DNA of 64,000 bases, taken from Bin80 sp965261255. GTDB lineage: Bacteria > Bacteroidota > Rhodothermia > Rhodothermales > Bin80. Below are positions 45,215 through 53,938 of the stretch, in pieces; within the stretch, counting starts at the first letter, position 1, and each line of letters begins with the position of its first letter. The DNA lies in NCBI GenBank assembly GCA_965261255.1, contig CBDHCQ010000004.1, forward strand, positions 1,798,001 to 1,862,000. Reading direction: 5' to 3'. The translations under genes and the position numbers were made by a program. Below the pieces are notes generated by a model. That model saw only the letters and a program-made list of their open reading frames with translations, did not search any database and was not told the DNA's origin.

Positions 45215-46003
45215 CTAAACACCTTGCAGCATGGAGAAGAAACCCGTGAAAACCATAACATCGTAGATCGCGTGTGCCCAGGCAACAACGGCAAAACCGC
45301 GTATCAGAAAAACTGCATTGAAAATCAAACCGCCAATAGCTCGGTAAACAAACACGCCGAGTTCCCATGGATCACCCATGTTCCCAAAATGATGTATCGC
45401 GCTAAAAGCAACCGCACCAACCACCGCGGCCAAAATATACATGAGCACTTTAGCTTTGGGGAAGGCTAGCCGCAACACAAAGGCAAGCCCGCCGACAAGC
45501 AGAACACGAAAAAACAGCTCCTCATATAAGCCAGCTCCAAGGGAAAGAACCAGCTCCATGACTAGATTCGACTCATTGTGTACCTCCTGTGCAAACATCA
45601 TCGGTGACATCAACCATTGCGTAAAACCAGAGGTAATGAAAGCGAAGAGAATCGCGTAAACGGTGCTTTCAAGGATGATAAAACCAGGATACTTGCCATG
45701 GAATGTGACTTTCTTTTTCCTCTCAATGGCAACAATGAGCGCACCCACAACCAGCACTACACCGAACAGTATTAGCTCATGTGCCAGCCCGAAACTTGGA
45801 ATGAGGTCCTTTAGCCAGATATCAGCGATAATACGAACCTCCTCCGCCGCGCCACGATTCACCCACACAATCCCTATTTCATAGAGCAACAGGAGCGGAA
45901 GTGCCATTAGGAAGCCCCATGTTGCGGTTCGCGTGGTCCGGAAATAGCTTGCAAATACACCCGATGCCGGGGGTTCGGTAGATGAGGAATATTCGTCAGT
46001 CAT
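45215..46003 (-). CDS. CPBP family intramembrane glutamic endopeptidase (CAAX protease-like)
   Basis: 262 aa with about 7 membrane helices. The active-site motifs are EELFFR (E161, E162, R166), FSAIHHFG (H204/H205) and the third motif AWAHAIYDV (H244, D248). This is the ABI/CAAX fold. The substrate is unknown; bacterial relatives act in peptide maturation and immunity. It overlaps the upstream TPR gene by 8 bp, indicating co-translation. Its 3' end was copied into the neighbouring tandem repeat. Confidence 0.88.
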   Translation of the reverse strand: MTDEYSSSTEPPASGVFASYFRTTRTATWGFLMALPLLLLYEIGIVWVNRGAAEEVRIIADIWLKDLIPSFGLAHELILFGVVLVVGALIVAIERKKKVTFHGKYPGFIILESTVYAILFAFITSGFTQWLMSPMMFAQEVHNESNLVMELVLSLGAGLYEELFFRVLLVGGLAFVLRLAFPKAKVLMYILAAVVGAVAFSAIHHFGNMGDPWELGVFVYRAIGGLIFNAVFLIRGFAVVAWAHAIYDVMVFTGFFSMLQGV

Positions 46004-46310
46004 CGTCTACTTCCATCAAAGCCTGCTGAAGCTCGGATCGATCCTTCACCTCGTGAAGATCATTACACACCTGGATGCCTTCCTGGTACGTTCGCACAGC
46101 ATCATCCCGATTGCCAAGCTCCAGATAAAGCTTTCCCAAGTGATAATACACCCCTGTATAGCCTGGAGCTGTAGTCAGGACGGACTTATACCAATTCAGG
46201 GCATCTTCCAACCGCCCCTGCTTGTGATGCTCAAATCCAAGCGCAAAAAGCGTAAACGGATCAGACTTATCATCCTCGTACAACTGCAAGAGCTGTTGTA
46301 TGCGATCCAT
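45996..46310 (-). CDS. TPR-repeat protein
   Basis: 104 aa from ATG 46310 (a TTG at 46352 is possible). Two to three tetratricopeptide repeats are visible: DPFTLFALGFEHHKQGRLED, LNWYKSVLTTAPGYTGVYYH, LGKLYLELGNRDDAVRTYQE. It probably works as a protein-protein scaffold in the cytoplasm. It overlaps the CPBP protease gene by 8 bp, so the two may act together. Confidence 0.8.
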   Translation of the reverse strand: MDRIQQLLQLYEDDKSDPFTLFALGFEHHKQGRLEDALNWYKSVLTTAPGYTGVYYHLGKLYLELGNRDDAVRTYQEGIQVCNDLHEVKDRSELQQALMEVDDD

Positions 46311-46394
46311 TTCGTTCGGTCCGTCCAGAACACTCAAATCCAGTCTATGCAATGCCTGTTGGGAAAAGCAGAGGGCCGGATAGGTACACCTTTT

Positions 46395-47243
46395 CTACCA
46401 GCCTCCGCCAGCTCCTCCACCACCAAAGCCTCCCCCACCAAAGCCACCGCCGAAACCTCCACCAAAACCACCGCCGAAGCCTCCACCTGCACCAAAACTT
46501 CCTCCTCCTCCGAAGCCACCGGCTCCACGTCCACTGGCATGTCCCAATAAGAACATCAGTGGAATAATACTGTCGCCATGGTGGCGGCGACCTGGGCCTC
46601 CTCTTCCGCCACCGCGCGTAAGCATCGAGAAAACAACGAATACTACAGCCATCAACAATAATGCAAGGCCTCCAAAATCCCCCCTTCTGCCTGAGCCCTG
46701 CGCTACTGGCAGAAACTCTGCCGTGTACTCCCCTGCTGCTGCAAGCATAAGTGCATCAACTGCTCCAGCTAAACCGGCATAATACCGTCCCTCTCTAAAA
46801 TTAGGCGTTATAATATCCCGTACGATACGCCCTGCCAGTACATCTGGAATTGCTCCCTCCAAACCATACCCGACAGCAATAAACACAGCGCGATCTTGCT
46901 CGCTGACCAGAATAAGTACGCCATTGTCATGTTCAGCCTGCCCTACTCCAAGCGACTGCCCTAATTCGGTCGCATATTCGGCAATATCACGCCCCTCTAA
47001 TGATTGTATTATGCGAATAGCAATCTGTGTTGAGGTACTATCCGCATACAGACGCAACGAGACCGCCAAGCGCTGTTCCTCCTGCGAGGACAGCATCCCG
47101 GCTTCGTCAACAACGATCTGGTTCCGTTCCTGGGCTAAAACGCTTCCATGAATCACAGCCAGTGCTACCAGAGCAACTGGGACAAACCAGCAAAGTTGTC
47201 TGTTCTTATGAATCAAAATCGACCTCTGGTGCACTCTGAGCAT
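46395..47243 (-). CDS. TPM-domain (YgcG-like) membrane protein with Gly-rich tail
   Basis: 282 aa from ATG 47243; a start nearer 47213 (TTG) is also possible. A signal or anchor helix (CWFVPVALVALAVIHGSVLA) precedes the TPM domain at about 40-175 (QIVVDEAGMLSSQEEQRLAV, DNGVLILVSEQDRAVFIAVG, GLEGAIPDVLAG). A second membrane helix and a tail of FGGG-type repeats ending GGGAGGGW follow. It overlaps the lemA gene; LemA-TPM pairs are common and act in the envelope with unknown mechanism. The Gly-rich tail is low-complexity and repeats at DNA level. Confidence 0.86.
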   Translation of the reverse strand: MLRVHQRSILIHKNRQLCWFVPVALVALAVIHGSVLAQERNQIVVDEAGMLSSQEEQRLAVSLRLYADSTSTQIAIRIIQSLEGRDIAEYATELGQSLGVGQAEHDNGVLILVSEQDRAVFIAVGYGLEGAIPDVLAGRIVRDIITPNFREGRYYAGLAGAVDALMLAAAGEYTAEFLPVAQGSGRRGDFGGLALLLMAVVFVVFSMLTRGGGRGGPGRRHHGDSIIPLMFLLGHASGRGAGGFGGGGSFGAGGGFGGGFGGGFGGGFGGGGFGGGGAGGGW

Positions 47244-47808
47244 CACTGTCTGCCTCAAACGGGGATCGACGGCTGTGCCCAAACATGCCGGCAAACATGG
47301 CCGCGGGGAATCGGCGGATCGCCGTGTTGTAATCGCGCACCGCACCATTGTAACGTGTGCGCGCCGTATTTATACGATTTTCTGTACCCTCCAACTGAAC
47401 CTGCAAATCACGAAATCCCTCCGTAGCCCGCAGTTGTGGGTAATTTTCACTGACAACCAATAATCTGCCGAGCGCCCCCGAAAGTTGGGACTGTGCCTGC
47501 TGGAATTGTGCCAGACCTTCTGGATCACGTACATCCTCGGCAGATACATTTATGGATGTTGCCCGGGCACGTGCCTCCGTTACAGCCTGTAGTGTTTCCT
47601 GCTCAAAGTCTCCGGCTGCCCTCACCGTATTCACAAGGTTTGGAATCAGATCAGCTCTTCGCTGATAGGCAGTCTGAACATTCGCCCAAGCCTCCTCAAC
47701 CATCTCCTCCTGTCCCACCAGATTGTTGTAGGTTCCGCAACCGGCACAGCCTGCAAACCCTACAAGCAAAACGACAATCAACAAAACTAACGTACTTGTA
47801 CGACGCAT
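47206..47808 (-). CDS. lemA: LemA family protein
   Basis: 200 aa. An N-terminal hydrophobic helix with lipobox-like GFAGC precedes the LemA coiled-coil region: YNNLVGQEEMVEEAWANVQT, YQRRADLIPNLVNTVRAAGD, VSENYPQLRATEGFRDLQVQ, LEGTENRINTARTRYNGAVR. The C-terminus (ADSDAQSAPEVDFDS) is longer and more acidic than usual. It overlaps the TPM gene by 38 bp. The function is unknown; members form membrane-associated helical bundles. Confidence 0.92.
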   Translation of the reverse strand: MRRTSTLVLLIVVLLVGFAGCAGCGTYNNLVGQEEMVEEAWANVQTAYQRRADLIPNLVNTVRAAGDFEQETLQAVTEARARATSINVSAEDVRDPEGLAQFQQAQSQLSGALGRLLVVSENYPQLRATEGFRDLQVQLEGTENRINTARTRYNGAVRDYNTAIRRFPAAMFAGMFGHSRRSPFEADSDAQSAPEVDFDS

Positions 47809-47841
47809 ATTACATCCAAATTAAGCTCTATCGTGCGTACG

Positions 47842-48273
47842 TCAATCAGGGCTAGTGGTTTCGGAAATAGCATCCAGATACTCCTGTAATATTATACCTG
47901 CGGCAACTTGGTCTACAACACCACGCCTGCCTTGGAAGGATCGTCCACGCAACATAATCTTGGCTTCTTCTGATGTATAGCGCTCATCCCAGCGTACGAT
48001 AGCTACATCTGGCATCTGGCTTAACAAGCGTCGAATATATTCGTCTACCCGCCTAGTTGCACTTCCCTCTGATCCGTCTTCTTCCAGTGGCCAACCAATA
48101 ACAATAACCTCTATTTTTTCCCTTTGATGGATCGCAACCAGTTTTTCTATTGCAGACGCCGGACTGCAGGTATCCAAGGGTTGCGCGAACATACGCAATG
48201 GGTCAGCTATGGACAGACCTACCCGCCGCGTACCATAATCAACAGATACAATACGCGGACGTCCACTATACAA
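47842..48273 (-). CDS. ruvX: Putative pre-16S rRNA nuclease / Holliday junction resolvase-like RuvX
   Basis: 143 aa from TTG 48273. RNase H-like fold with VSVDYGTRRVGLSIADPLR, IGWPLEEDGSEGSATRRVDE, RWDERYTSEEA and the final acidic DQVAAGIILQEYLD. Members process the 5' end of 16S rRNA and were also named YqgF. The frame is open to 48330, but the TTG directly after the Rel/SpoT stop has GAGGAA as ribosome-binding site and gives the usual family length (about 140). Coupled to the upstream gene by a 1-bp gap. Confidence 0.9.
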   Translation of the reverse strand: MYSGRPRIVSVDYGTRRVGLSIADPLRMFAQPLDTCSPASAIEKLVAIHQREKIEVIVIGWPLEEDGSEGSATRRVDEYIRRLLSQMPDVAIVRWDERYTSEEAKIMLRGRSFQGRRGVVDQVAAGIILQEYLDAISETTSPD

Positions 48274-48274
48274 C

Positions 48275-50500
48275 TTATTCCTCAAAACGATATACCCCAC
48301 GAACACTTTCAACGCGCCTGATACGCCCAATCAGTCGCTTGAGATGCTGCAGATCGCTGACATGCAGTATAATTGTACCTTCAAAAAATCCGTCCTCTGT
48401 TCGTACGCTCATTGACCTTATGTTCGTTTTGAGGTTGCGGGAAATAACCGTAGTTAGATCATGAACAATACCGACACGATCTTCCCCAACCACACGTAGC
48501 CCCACAACGAACCGGACATCCTTCTGCCGACTCCACTCACATGACTGAATCCTGTCCGGGTAGTTCACAAGTAAATGAGCGGCATTGCGGCAGCCTGTGC
48601 GATGAATGTTGATAGAACCTGCTCTGCTTGTATAACCGAATACCGCATCACCAGGAATTGGGTTACAGCAGGAAGCATATACCGTAGCTAGGCCCTTTAT
48701 GCGTTCCCCATTGATAAGTAACGTTTCCGCTCCTCTATATTGAGCAGTTTCTCTAAATGTGATCGTAGACTCCGTTGGAGTATCTATATCAACGGATTCC
48801 GGCGTGTCTCCCGTACGCACATACTGAATCAAATCCTGTACGTCTAAAAAGCCCGACGCAATCTCATAGAACATCTGCGCCAATGTCGAATACTTGAACT
48901 GGGCCGCCAAACGTACCAGTTCTTCTTCTGAGACTGACAGCTTGGCCCGCCTCGCTTTCTTTTCCCAGAGCTGACGCCCATACCTTACTGCCGCTCGCCG
49001 CTCTTCGTTAATTCTATGCCGGATTCGACTGCGGGCCTTATGCGTAACCACAAACTTGATCCAGTCTGGATTAGCGGTTACCTTCTTGGATGTAATGATT
49101 TCGACCTGATCCCCACTCCTTAGCTTATAAGAGAGCGGCACCATTTTGCCGTTGACCTTGGCTCCAATGCAATGAAACCCAATATCCGTATGAATCTGAA
49201 ATGCAAAATCTACCGGTGTTGCGTTTTTGGGCAACGTTTTCAGATCTCCCCTCGGAGTAAAGACATAGATTTCGTCCGTGTAGAGATCCAAGCTGAATTC
49301 CTGAACAAATTCGGTGGCCTGCTCACTGTCGGGATTCTCCATCAAATCATGGACCCAGTTCAGTAACTGATCCATTTTCGTATCTGTCTTATCCACTCCT
49401 TCTTTGTACTTCCAGTGTGCCGCCATACCACGCTCGGCGATCTCATCCATCTCTTCCGTGCGAATCTGTACTTCTATACGGCGACCATCAGCATCCAGTA
49501 CGGTCGTATGTAAACTCTGATAGCCATTCGACTTAGGCACAGAAATAAAATCCCTGAAGCGCTCAGGAAGCGGTTTGTACAGATCTGTTATAATCGAGTA
49601 CACGCGCCAGCAATCCTCTTTGCCTTTTTGCCCACGGGTCTTTAGAATGATGCGAATCGCAAACACATCGTAAATGGCTTCCAGTGGCTTATTCTGCGCC
49701 TGCATTTTGCGGAAGATCGAATAGATATTCTTCGATCGCCCCTTAATCTCAAACTCGAATCCGTACTCCTGGAGTCGCTCTCGAAGAGGCACGATGAATT
49801 GATTGATGTACGAATCACGCTCTTGTTTACTCTCTCTCAGACCAAGTACGATTGAAGAATACTCCTCCGGCTCCAGCACTTTCAACGAGAGATTTTCTAA
49901 TTCGGACTTAATTCGTTGCAGACCAAAACGATGGGCTAAAGGTGCAAAGAGCATCAAGGTCTCCGTAGCAATCTTTAGCTGCTTGGCCGGGGGAAGTGAT
50001 CCAAGCGTCTGCATATTATGCAGACGATCTCCAAATTTCACAAAGATCACCCGCACATCCTGAGCCATTGACAGGATAAGTTTGCGGACGTTTTCAGCCT
50101 GCCCTAATGCCCGATTGGCATAGATACCACGGATCTTGGTTAACCCATCAATAAGCAGGGCCATCTCTTCACCAAATTCCGCCCTGATGATTTCCAGAGA
50201 TAGATCAGTATCCTCAACTACATCGTGCAGGAGCGCTGCACCAACACTGACATCGTCCAATCGAATTTCACGGACAACAATACGGGCAACTGCGATTGGA
50301 TGTGCAATGTACCACTCTCCAGACGCTCGTCGATCATTCCTGTGGGCCCAGTAACTGAGCTTAAAGGCATGCCGAATCATAGCTTCGTCGAACGCCGGCA
50401 AATACTGACTACAATCCGCAATCAATTCTTCAAGTTGCCGCCCATAGGGCTCCTCAACCTTGAAGTCGCGTTCTTTGAGTATGGTCGAAGCTTCGAGCAT
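48275..50500 (-). CDS. spoT: Bifunctional (p)ppGpp synthetase/hydrolase, Rel/SpoT family
   Basis: 741 aa. The HD hydrolase domain has SYWAHRNDRRASGEWYIAHP, LLHDVVEDTD and VKFGDRLHNMQTL. The synthetase domain follows at about 240-350 (GRSKNIYSIFRKMQ, YDVFAIRIIL, SVPKSNGYQSLHTTV). TGS lies at about 410-470 (VFTPRGDLKTLPKNATPVDF), then the zinc-finger/helical region with CCNPIPGDAVFGY, and a C-terminal ACT domain. Both catalytic domains look intact, so it probably makes and degrades the alarmone. It is upstream of ruvX in one transcription unit. Confidence 0.95.
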   Translation of the reverse strand: MLEASTILKERDFKVEEPYGRQLEELIADCSQYLPAFDEAMIRHAFKLSYWAHRNDRRASGEWYIAHPIAVARIVVREIRLDDVSVGAALLHDVVEDTDLSLEIIRAEFGEEMALLIDGLTKIRGIYANRALGQAENVRKLILSMAQDVRVIFVKFGDRLHNMQTLGSLPPAKQLKIATETLMLFAPLAHRFGLQRIKSELENLSLKVLEPEEYSSIVLGLRESKQERDSYINQFIVPLRERLQEYGFEFEIKGRSKNIYSIFRKMQAQNKPLEAIYDVFAIRIILKTRGQKGKEDCWRVYSIITDLYKPLPERFRDFISVPKSNGYQSLHTTVLDADGRRIEVQIRTEEMDEIAERGMAAHWKYKEGVDKTDTKMDQLLNWVHDLMENPDSEQATEFVQEFSLDLYTDEIYVFTPRGDLKTLPKNATPVDFAFQIHTDIGFHCIGAKVNGKMVPLSYKLRSGDQVEIITSKKVTANPDWIKFVVTHKARSRIRHRINEERRAAVRYGRQLWEKKARRAKLSVSEEELVRLAAQFKYSTLAQMFYEIASGFLDVQDLIQYVRTGDTPESVDIDTPTESTITFRETAQYRGAETLLINGERIKGLATVYASCCNPIPGDAVFGYTSRAGSINIHRTGCRNAAHLLVNYPDRIQSCEWSRQKDVRFVVGLRVVGEDRVGIVHDLTTVISRNLKTNIRSMSVRTEDGFFEGTIILHVSDLQHLKRLIGRIRRVESVRGVYRFEE

Positions 50501-50673
50501 TAGCCACTGCTAGTCGTGGACATCTGCGTTTGATATCTGACCGTACAAACGCAAAACAACCCATTGGGATCAATTCCGTGTCGGATTCAATGCCATCAAA
50601 CCTGATACAGGCTTTAATCGCTCAGGCTTTGAATCACTGAACAACCTCCAATGTGCCGAACTTGACCGCTCGC

Positions 50674-51267
50674 TCAGCTTTCACCGTCAGGTTTTTCTTC
50701 GGCAGGGGGATCGGATTCTTCCTGAGAGGCTCCCTCATCAATTTCGGGCTCAACCGATTCCGTGAACTGCTCTGGGATCGCCACCGGCGCCGCTTCTTCA
50801 TCAGCCGGTGTCGCGATTGGTGCGTCTGCCGCCTGACTAGCGCTACCCCTGCGGCGACGTCCTCGACGTGTACGACGTCGACGACGCCGACGTGTCGTCG
50901 GTTCGGATTCATTATAATCCACAAGCTCGATAATCGCCATCTCAGCAGCGTCACCCGAGCGCTGCCCTAACCGAAGAACACGGGTATAGCCACCTGGACG
51001 ATCGCCCACCTTCTCTGCGATCTCCTCAAAAAGCTCCGTAACGGCCTGCTTATCCATCAAATGACGGAAAACTTCCCTCCGATTGTGTGTGGTATCCTCA
51101 CGCGCACGCGTGATTAACGGCTCAATATAAAGCCGCAGGGACTTGGCCTTGGTAAGTGTGGTCGTGATATGTTTATGGCGAATCAATGCCCCTGACAGCG
51201 CCGACAGGGTTGCCTTGCGATGCGACGCCGTACGACCCAACTTATAGCCTTTCTTAGCGTGTCTCAT
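50674..51267 (-). CDS. rplQ: 50S ribosomal protein L17 with long charged tail
   Basis: 197 aa from ATG 51267 (MRHAKKGYKLGRTASHRKAT). Residues 1-115 are standard L17. The tail consists of an Arg-rich segment (RRRRRRRTRRGRRRRG) and then about 60 acidic, Ala- and Pro-rich residues. E. coli L17 has about 127 residues. It is the last gene of the ribosomal cluster and starts 10 bp after the rpoA stop. Confidence 0.96.
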   Translation of the reverse strand: MRHAKKGYKLGRTASHRKATLSALSGALIRHKHITTTLTKAKSLRLYIEPLITRAREDTTHNRREVFRHLMDKQAVTELFEEIAEKVGDRPGGYTRVLRLGQRSGDAAEMAIIELVDYNESEPTTRRRRRRRTRRGRRRRGSASQAADAPIATPADEEAAPVAIPEQFTESVEPEIDEGASQEESDPPAEEKPDGES

Positions 51268-51277
51268 TGCTGGTAAG

Positions 51278-52270
51278 CTAACTAGATCCCGTCGCGGCCT
51301 CGGTGCTGGCTCCCGGGACATCCATATTGAAACCTAATCCACGTTCTTCCAGAGCAATTTTGAGTTCCTGTAACGACTTCGTCCCAAAATTGCGGAACTT
51401 CATCATGTCGCGCTCATCACGTGTGACAAGATCCCTGATCGTCCGAATATTTGCTGATTTCAAGCAATTCTTAGCGCGAACGGACAGACTGAGGTCGTCC
51501 ACGGAATCATCCAGTTGATCTACAACCTTTCGTGCAACTGAATCTGAGCGATATTCTTCGACTGGAGCTATTTCTACGTGTTCCATAGCCGCAAATGGAT
51601 CAATGTGCTCCTTGAGGATACTGGCTGCCTCCTTCAAGGCACTTTGAGGCATAATAGATCCATCCGTCAAGACCTCCAACTCCAGTCGTTCATAGTCTAC
51701 ACGCTGTCCCACCCGTGTGGGTTTCACGGTTACCTTCACTTTCTTGATGGGTGTGTAGACCGCATCCATCGCAATAACCCCAATGGGATCGGTCTCTCTC
51801 TTGTTTTCGTCTGCCTGAACGTACCTGCGTCCGGTTTCAACACGTAACTCTACCCCAACATCCACGCCCTCAGAGAGTGTGGCGATATGATGGGCGGGAT
51901 TTAGCACGCGGTAGTCATTTGTCGCCATCCCTATATCCCCTGCAGTCCACGTGCCTGGCCCCTTCAACCGCATAGTAATTATGCCACTCGCAAAGTCAGC
52001 AGGTTGGAATCGAACCCCCTTAAGGTTCAATATAATGTCAGATACGTCCTCGGTAACGCCTTGGATAGTCGAGAACTCGTGCTGTATGCCATCAACCTTC
52101 ACCGCGGTAATAACCGTCCCCTCTAGGGAGGAAAGTAGTACTCGCCTGAGAGAATTGCCGATAGTTTGCCCGAATCCGCGCTCAAGGGGTTGAATTACAA
52201 ACCGTGCAAACGTGGACGAAGACTCCTCCGTCAGCACCGCGTCAGGCATTTGAATTCCGTTGTTGCTCAT
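51278..52270 (-). CDS. rpoA: RNA polymerase alpha subunit
   Basis: 330 aa from ATG 52270. The N-terminal dimerisation domain (FARFVIQPLERGFGQTIGNS, RRVLLSSLEGTVITAVKVDG) and the C-terminal DNA-contacting domain (LDDLSLSVRAKNCLKSANI region, RNFGTKSLQELKIALEERG) are complete, with a short Ala/Thr/Ser tail. It forms the core enzyme scaffold. The usual rpsD-rpoA-rplQ order is kept. Confidence 0.97.
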   Translation of the reverse strand: MSNNGIQMPDAVLTEESSSTFARFVIQPLERGFGQTIGNSLRRVLLSSLEGTVITAVKVDGIQHEFSTIQGVTEDVSDIILNLKGVRFQPADFASGIITMRLKGPGTWTAGDIGMATNDYRVLNPAHHIATLSEGVDVGVELRVETGRRYVQADENKRETDPIGVIAMDAVYTPIKKVKVTVKPTRVGQRVDYERLELEVLTDGSIMPQSALKEAASILKEHIDPFAAMEHVEIAPVEEYRSDSVARKVVDQLDDSVDDLSLSVRAKNCLKSANIRTIRDLVTRDERDMMKFRNFGTKSLQELKIALEERGLGFNMDVPGASTEAATGSS

Positions 52271-52307
52271 ACTCGTCAATTTGACTTCAAAATTTTCTAC
52301 AGTTGAA

Positions 52308-52910
52308 CTACTTGGAGTAAAGCTCCACGATCAACTGCTCCCGAATATTCTCCGGGATATCAGAGCGCTCTGGAAAGTCCAGAAATTTTCCGCTCAATGT
52401 CCTTCGGTCTGCTTCCAGCCACGAAAAGGCTCGCCGGTTCTGCTTCACATTTTCAACAAAGATGCGATTATGCCGACTTCGGGGGCGAACAGAAATAATG
52501 TCCCCAGGACGTAGCTGGTACGAAGGTATGTTTACGACCTGTCCATTAACCATAATGTGTCGGTGAGTAACCATCTGGCGCCCTTGGCGCCTAGTGGCAG
52601 CAAACCCAAACCTGAAAACAGTATTATCCAAGCGTGCTTCCAGGAAGCGCAGCAAGTTTTCACCCGTAACCCCTTTTTTGCGAGCGGCCTTCTCGAAAAG
52701 ATTCCTGAACTGTCGCTCCAGAACACCATAAATGTGCTTAGCCTTCTGCTTTTCTTTCAGCTGCGTGGCATACTCGCTTTCGCGTCGCCGCCGTTTCTGA
52801 CCGTGCTGGCCGGGCGGGTTCGGCTTGCGCTCAAGTGATTTACTCGGACCAAAGATCGGCTCGTTAAATCTACGTGCGATCTTTTGCTTGGGGCCTCTGT
52901 AACGGGCCAT
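52308..52910 (-). CDS. rpsD: 30S ribosomal protein S4
   Basis: 200 aa. MARYRGPKQKIARRFNEPIF starts the zinc-free form (no N-terminal cysteine cluster). The S4 RNA-binding domain LDNTVFRFGFAATRRQGRQM is followed by NGQVVNIPSYQLRPGDIISV. It is a primary 16S rRNA-binding protein and often an autogenous regulator of the alpha operon; no regulatory structure was identified here. Confidence 0.97.
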   Translation of the reverse strand: MARYRGPKQKIARRFNEPIFGPSKSLERKPNPPGQHGQKRRRRESEYATQLKEKQKAKHIYGVLERQFRNLFEKAARKKGVTGENLLRFLEARLDNTVFRFGFAATRRQGRQMVTHRHIMVNGQVVNIPSYQLRPGDIISVRPRSRHNRIFVENVKQNRRAFSWLEADRRTLSGKFLDFPERSDIPENIREQLIVELYSK

Positions 52911-52942
52911 GTCTGTTTATCTCGTGTCAGTGAATGAACAGG

Positions 52943-53350
52943 TTAGACTCGACGGCGTTTGGGTGGCCGACATCCATTGTGCGGGATTGGAGTTATGTCG
53001 CGAATCGACGTAATATCCAAACCCGAAGTGTTCAATGCTCGGATCGCGGATTCCCTTCCAGAACCTGGTCCTTTTACGAACACATCCACACGCTTCAACC
53101 CTAAATTAACTGCCTCTGTAGCCGCAGTCGTTGATGCGACCTGCGCAGCGTAAGGCGTACTCTTGCGAGATCCCTTGAAACCCTCCTTACCGGAAGAAGA
53201 CCACGATATGCAATTGCCGTACTGGTCTGTAACCGTGACAATAACGTTGTTGAACGTAGCACGGATAAAGACCATACCGTTCGACTCAACCAATACCTTT
53301 TTCTTTCCAAACCGACCACTGCGGCCTTTGCGTACCTGCCTTTTCGCCAT
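52943..53350 (-). CDS. rpsK: 30S ribosomal protein S11
   Basis: 135 aa with the normal S11 core: NGMVFIRATFNNVIVTVTDQ, GNCISWSSSGKEGFKGSRKS, TPYAAQVASTTAATEAVNLG, VFVKGPGSGRESAIRALN, and the final HNGCRPPKRRRV. Platform protein of the small subunit. It lies 22 bp after rpsM. Confidence 0.97.
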   Translation of the reverse strand: MAKRQVRKGRSGRFGKKKVLVESNGMVFIRATFNNVIVTVTDQYGNCISWSSSGKEGFKGSRKSTPYAAQVASTTAATEAVNLGLKRVDVFVKGPGSGRESAIRALNTSGLDITSIRDITPIPHNGCRPPKRRRV

Positions 53351-53371
53351 AATTGCGTGTGATTGCTGAAA

Positions 53372-53752
53372 CTACTTACGCGGTGCTTTCTTTTTACCTG
53401 CCACCGTTTTCTTGCGGCCTTTGCGCGTTCTGGCATTTGTCTGCGTTCGCTGACCACGTACAGGCAGTCCGCGCCGGTGTCGCAGTCCGCGGTAGCAACC
53501 GATATCCATCAGCCGCTTCACATTCATCTGGACCTCGGACCTAAGCTGACCCTCGACTATGTAATGATCTTCAATCAAACGACGAACTTTTTTCGTCTCT
53601 CCCTCCGTCCAAGTATCGGGATGTTTTTCGGGATCCAATCCAATCCGTTCCAGAATCTCTATTGCGCGGGAACGACCAATTCCATATATGGTCGTCAGCG
53701 CAATCTCACCGCGCTTTTTCGGCGGCACGTCAACTCCTGCTATTCGAGGCAT
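53372..53752 (-). CDS. rpsM: 30S ribosomal protein S13
   Basis: 126 aa. MPRIAGVDVPPKKRGEIALT, YGIGRSRAIEILERIGLDP, GCYRGLRHRRGLPVRGQRTQ and a basic C-terminus (KKTVAGKKKAPRK) give the full S13 architecture. Located in the head of the small subunit near the A-site finger contact. It starts 7 bp after the rpmJ stop. Confidence 0.97.
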   Translation of the reverse strand: MPRIAGVDVPPKKRGEIALTTIYGIGRSRAIEILERIGLDPEKHPDTWTEGETKKVRRLIEDHYIVEGQLRSEVQMNVKRLMDIGCYRGLRHRRGLPVRGQRTQTNARTRKGRKKTVAGKKKAPRK

Positions 53753-53758
53753 ACAATA

Positions 53759-53875
53759 CTATCCCTGTCGCTGCTTGTGCTTCGGATTCTTCTTATTAAT
53801 AACATAAAGGCGGCCTTTGCGCCGAACAATCTTGTCATCCGCGCTCCGCTTCTTTACACTAGCCCTTACTTTCAT
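53759..53875 (-). CDS. rpmJ: 50S ribosomal protein L36 (zinc-free form)
   Basis: 38 aa, found by translating the infA-rpsM gap: MKVRASVKKRSADDKIVRRK, then GRLYVINKKNPKHKQRQG and TAG. L36 normally has CxxC and C/H zinc ligands; here they are replaced (RSADD, NPKHK), the zinc-free paralogue type. Confidence 0.94.
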   Translation of the reverse strand: MKVRASVKKRSADDKIVRRKGRLYVINKKNPKHKQRQG

Positions 53876-53938
53876 TAAAAGATTAGCTCAATTTTTCAGG
53901 CACAGAACAGTAGTACGCACATTTGCGCAAACTGGTTC

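Noticed and set aside
46352..46567. Plus-strand frames opposite the TPM gene rich in His, Ser and Thr
   Set aside because: They are mirror translations of the Gly-rich repeat tail of the minus-strand gene.
50590..50640. Possible terminator with CAGGCTTT repeats after rplQ
   Set aside because: The stem is short with a bulge and a 3-base loop, and no T-tract follows on the minus strand.
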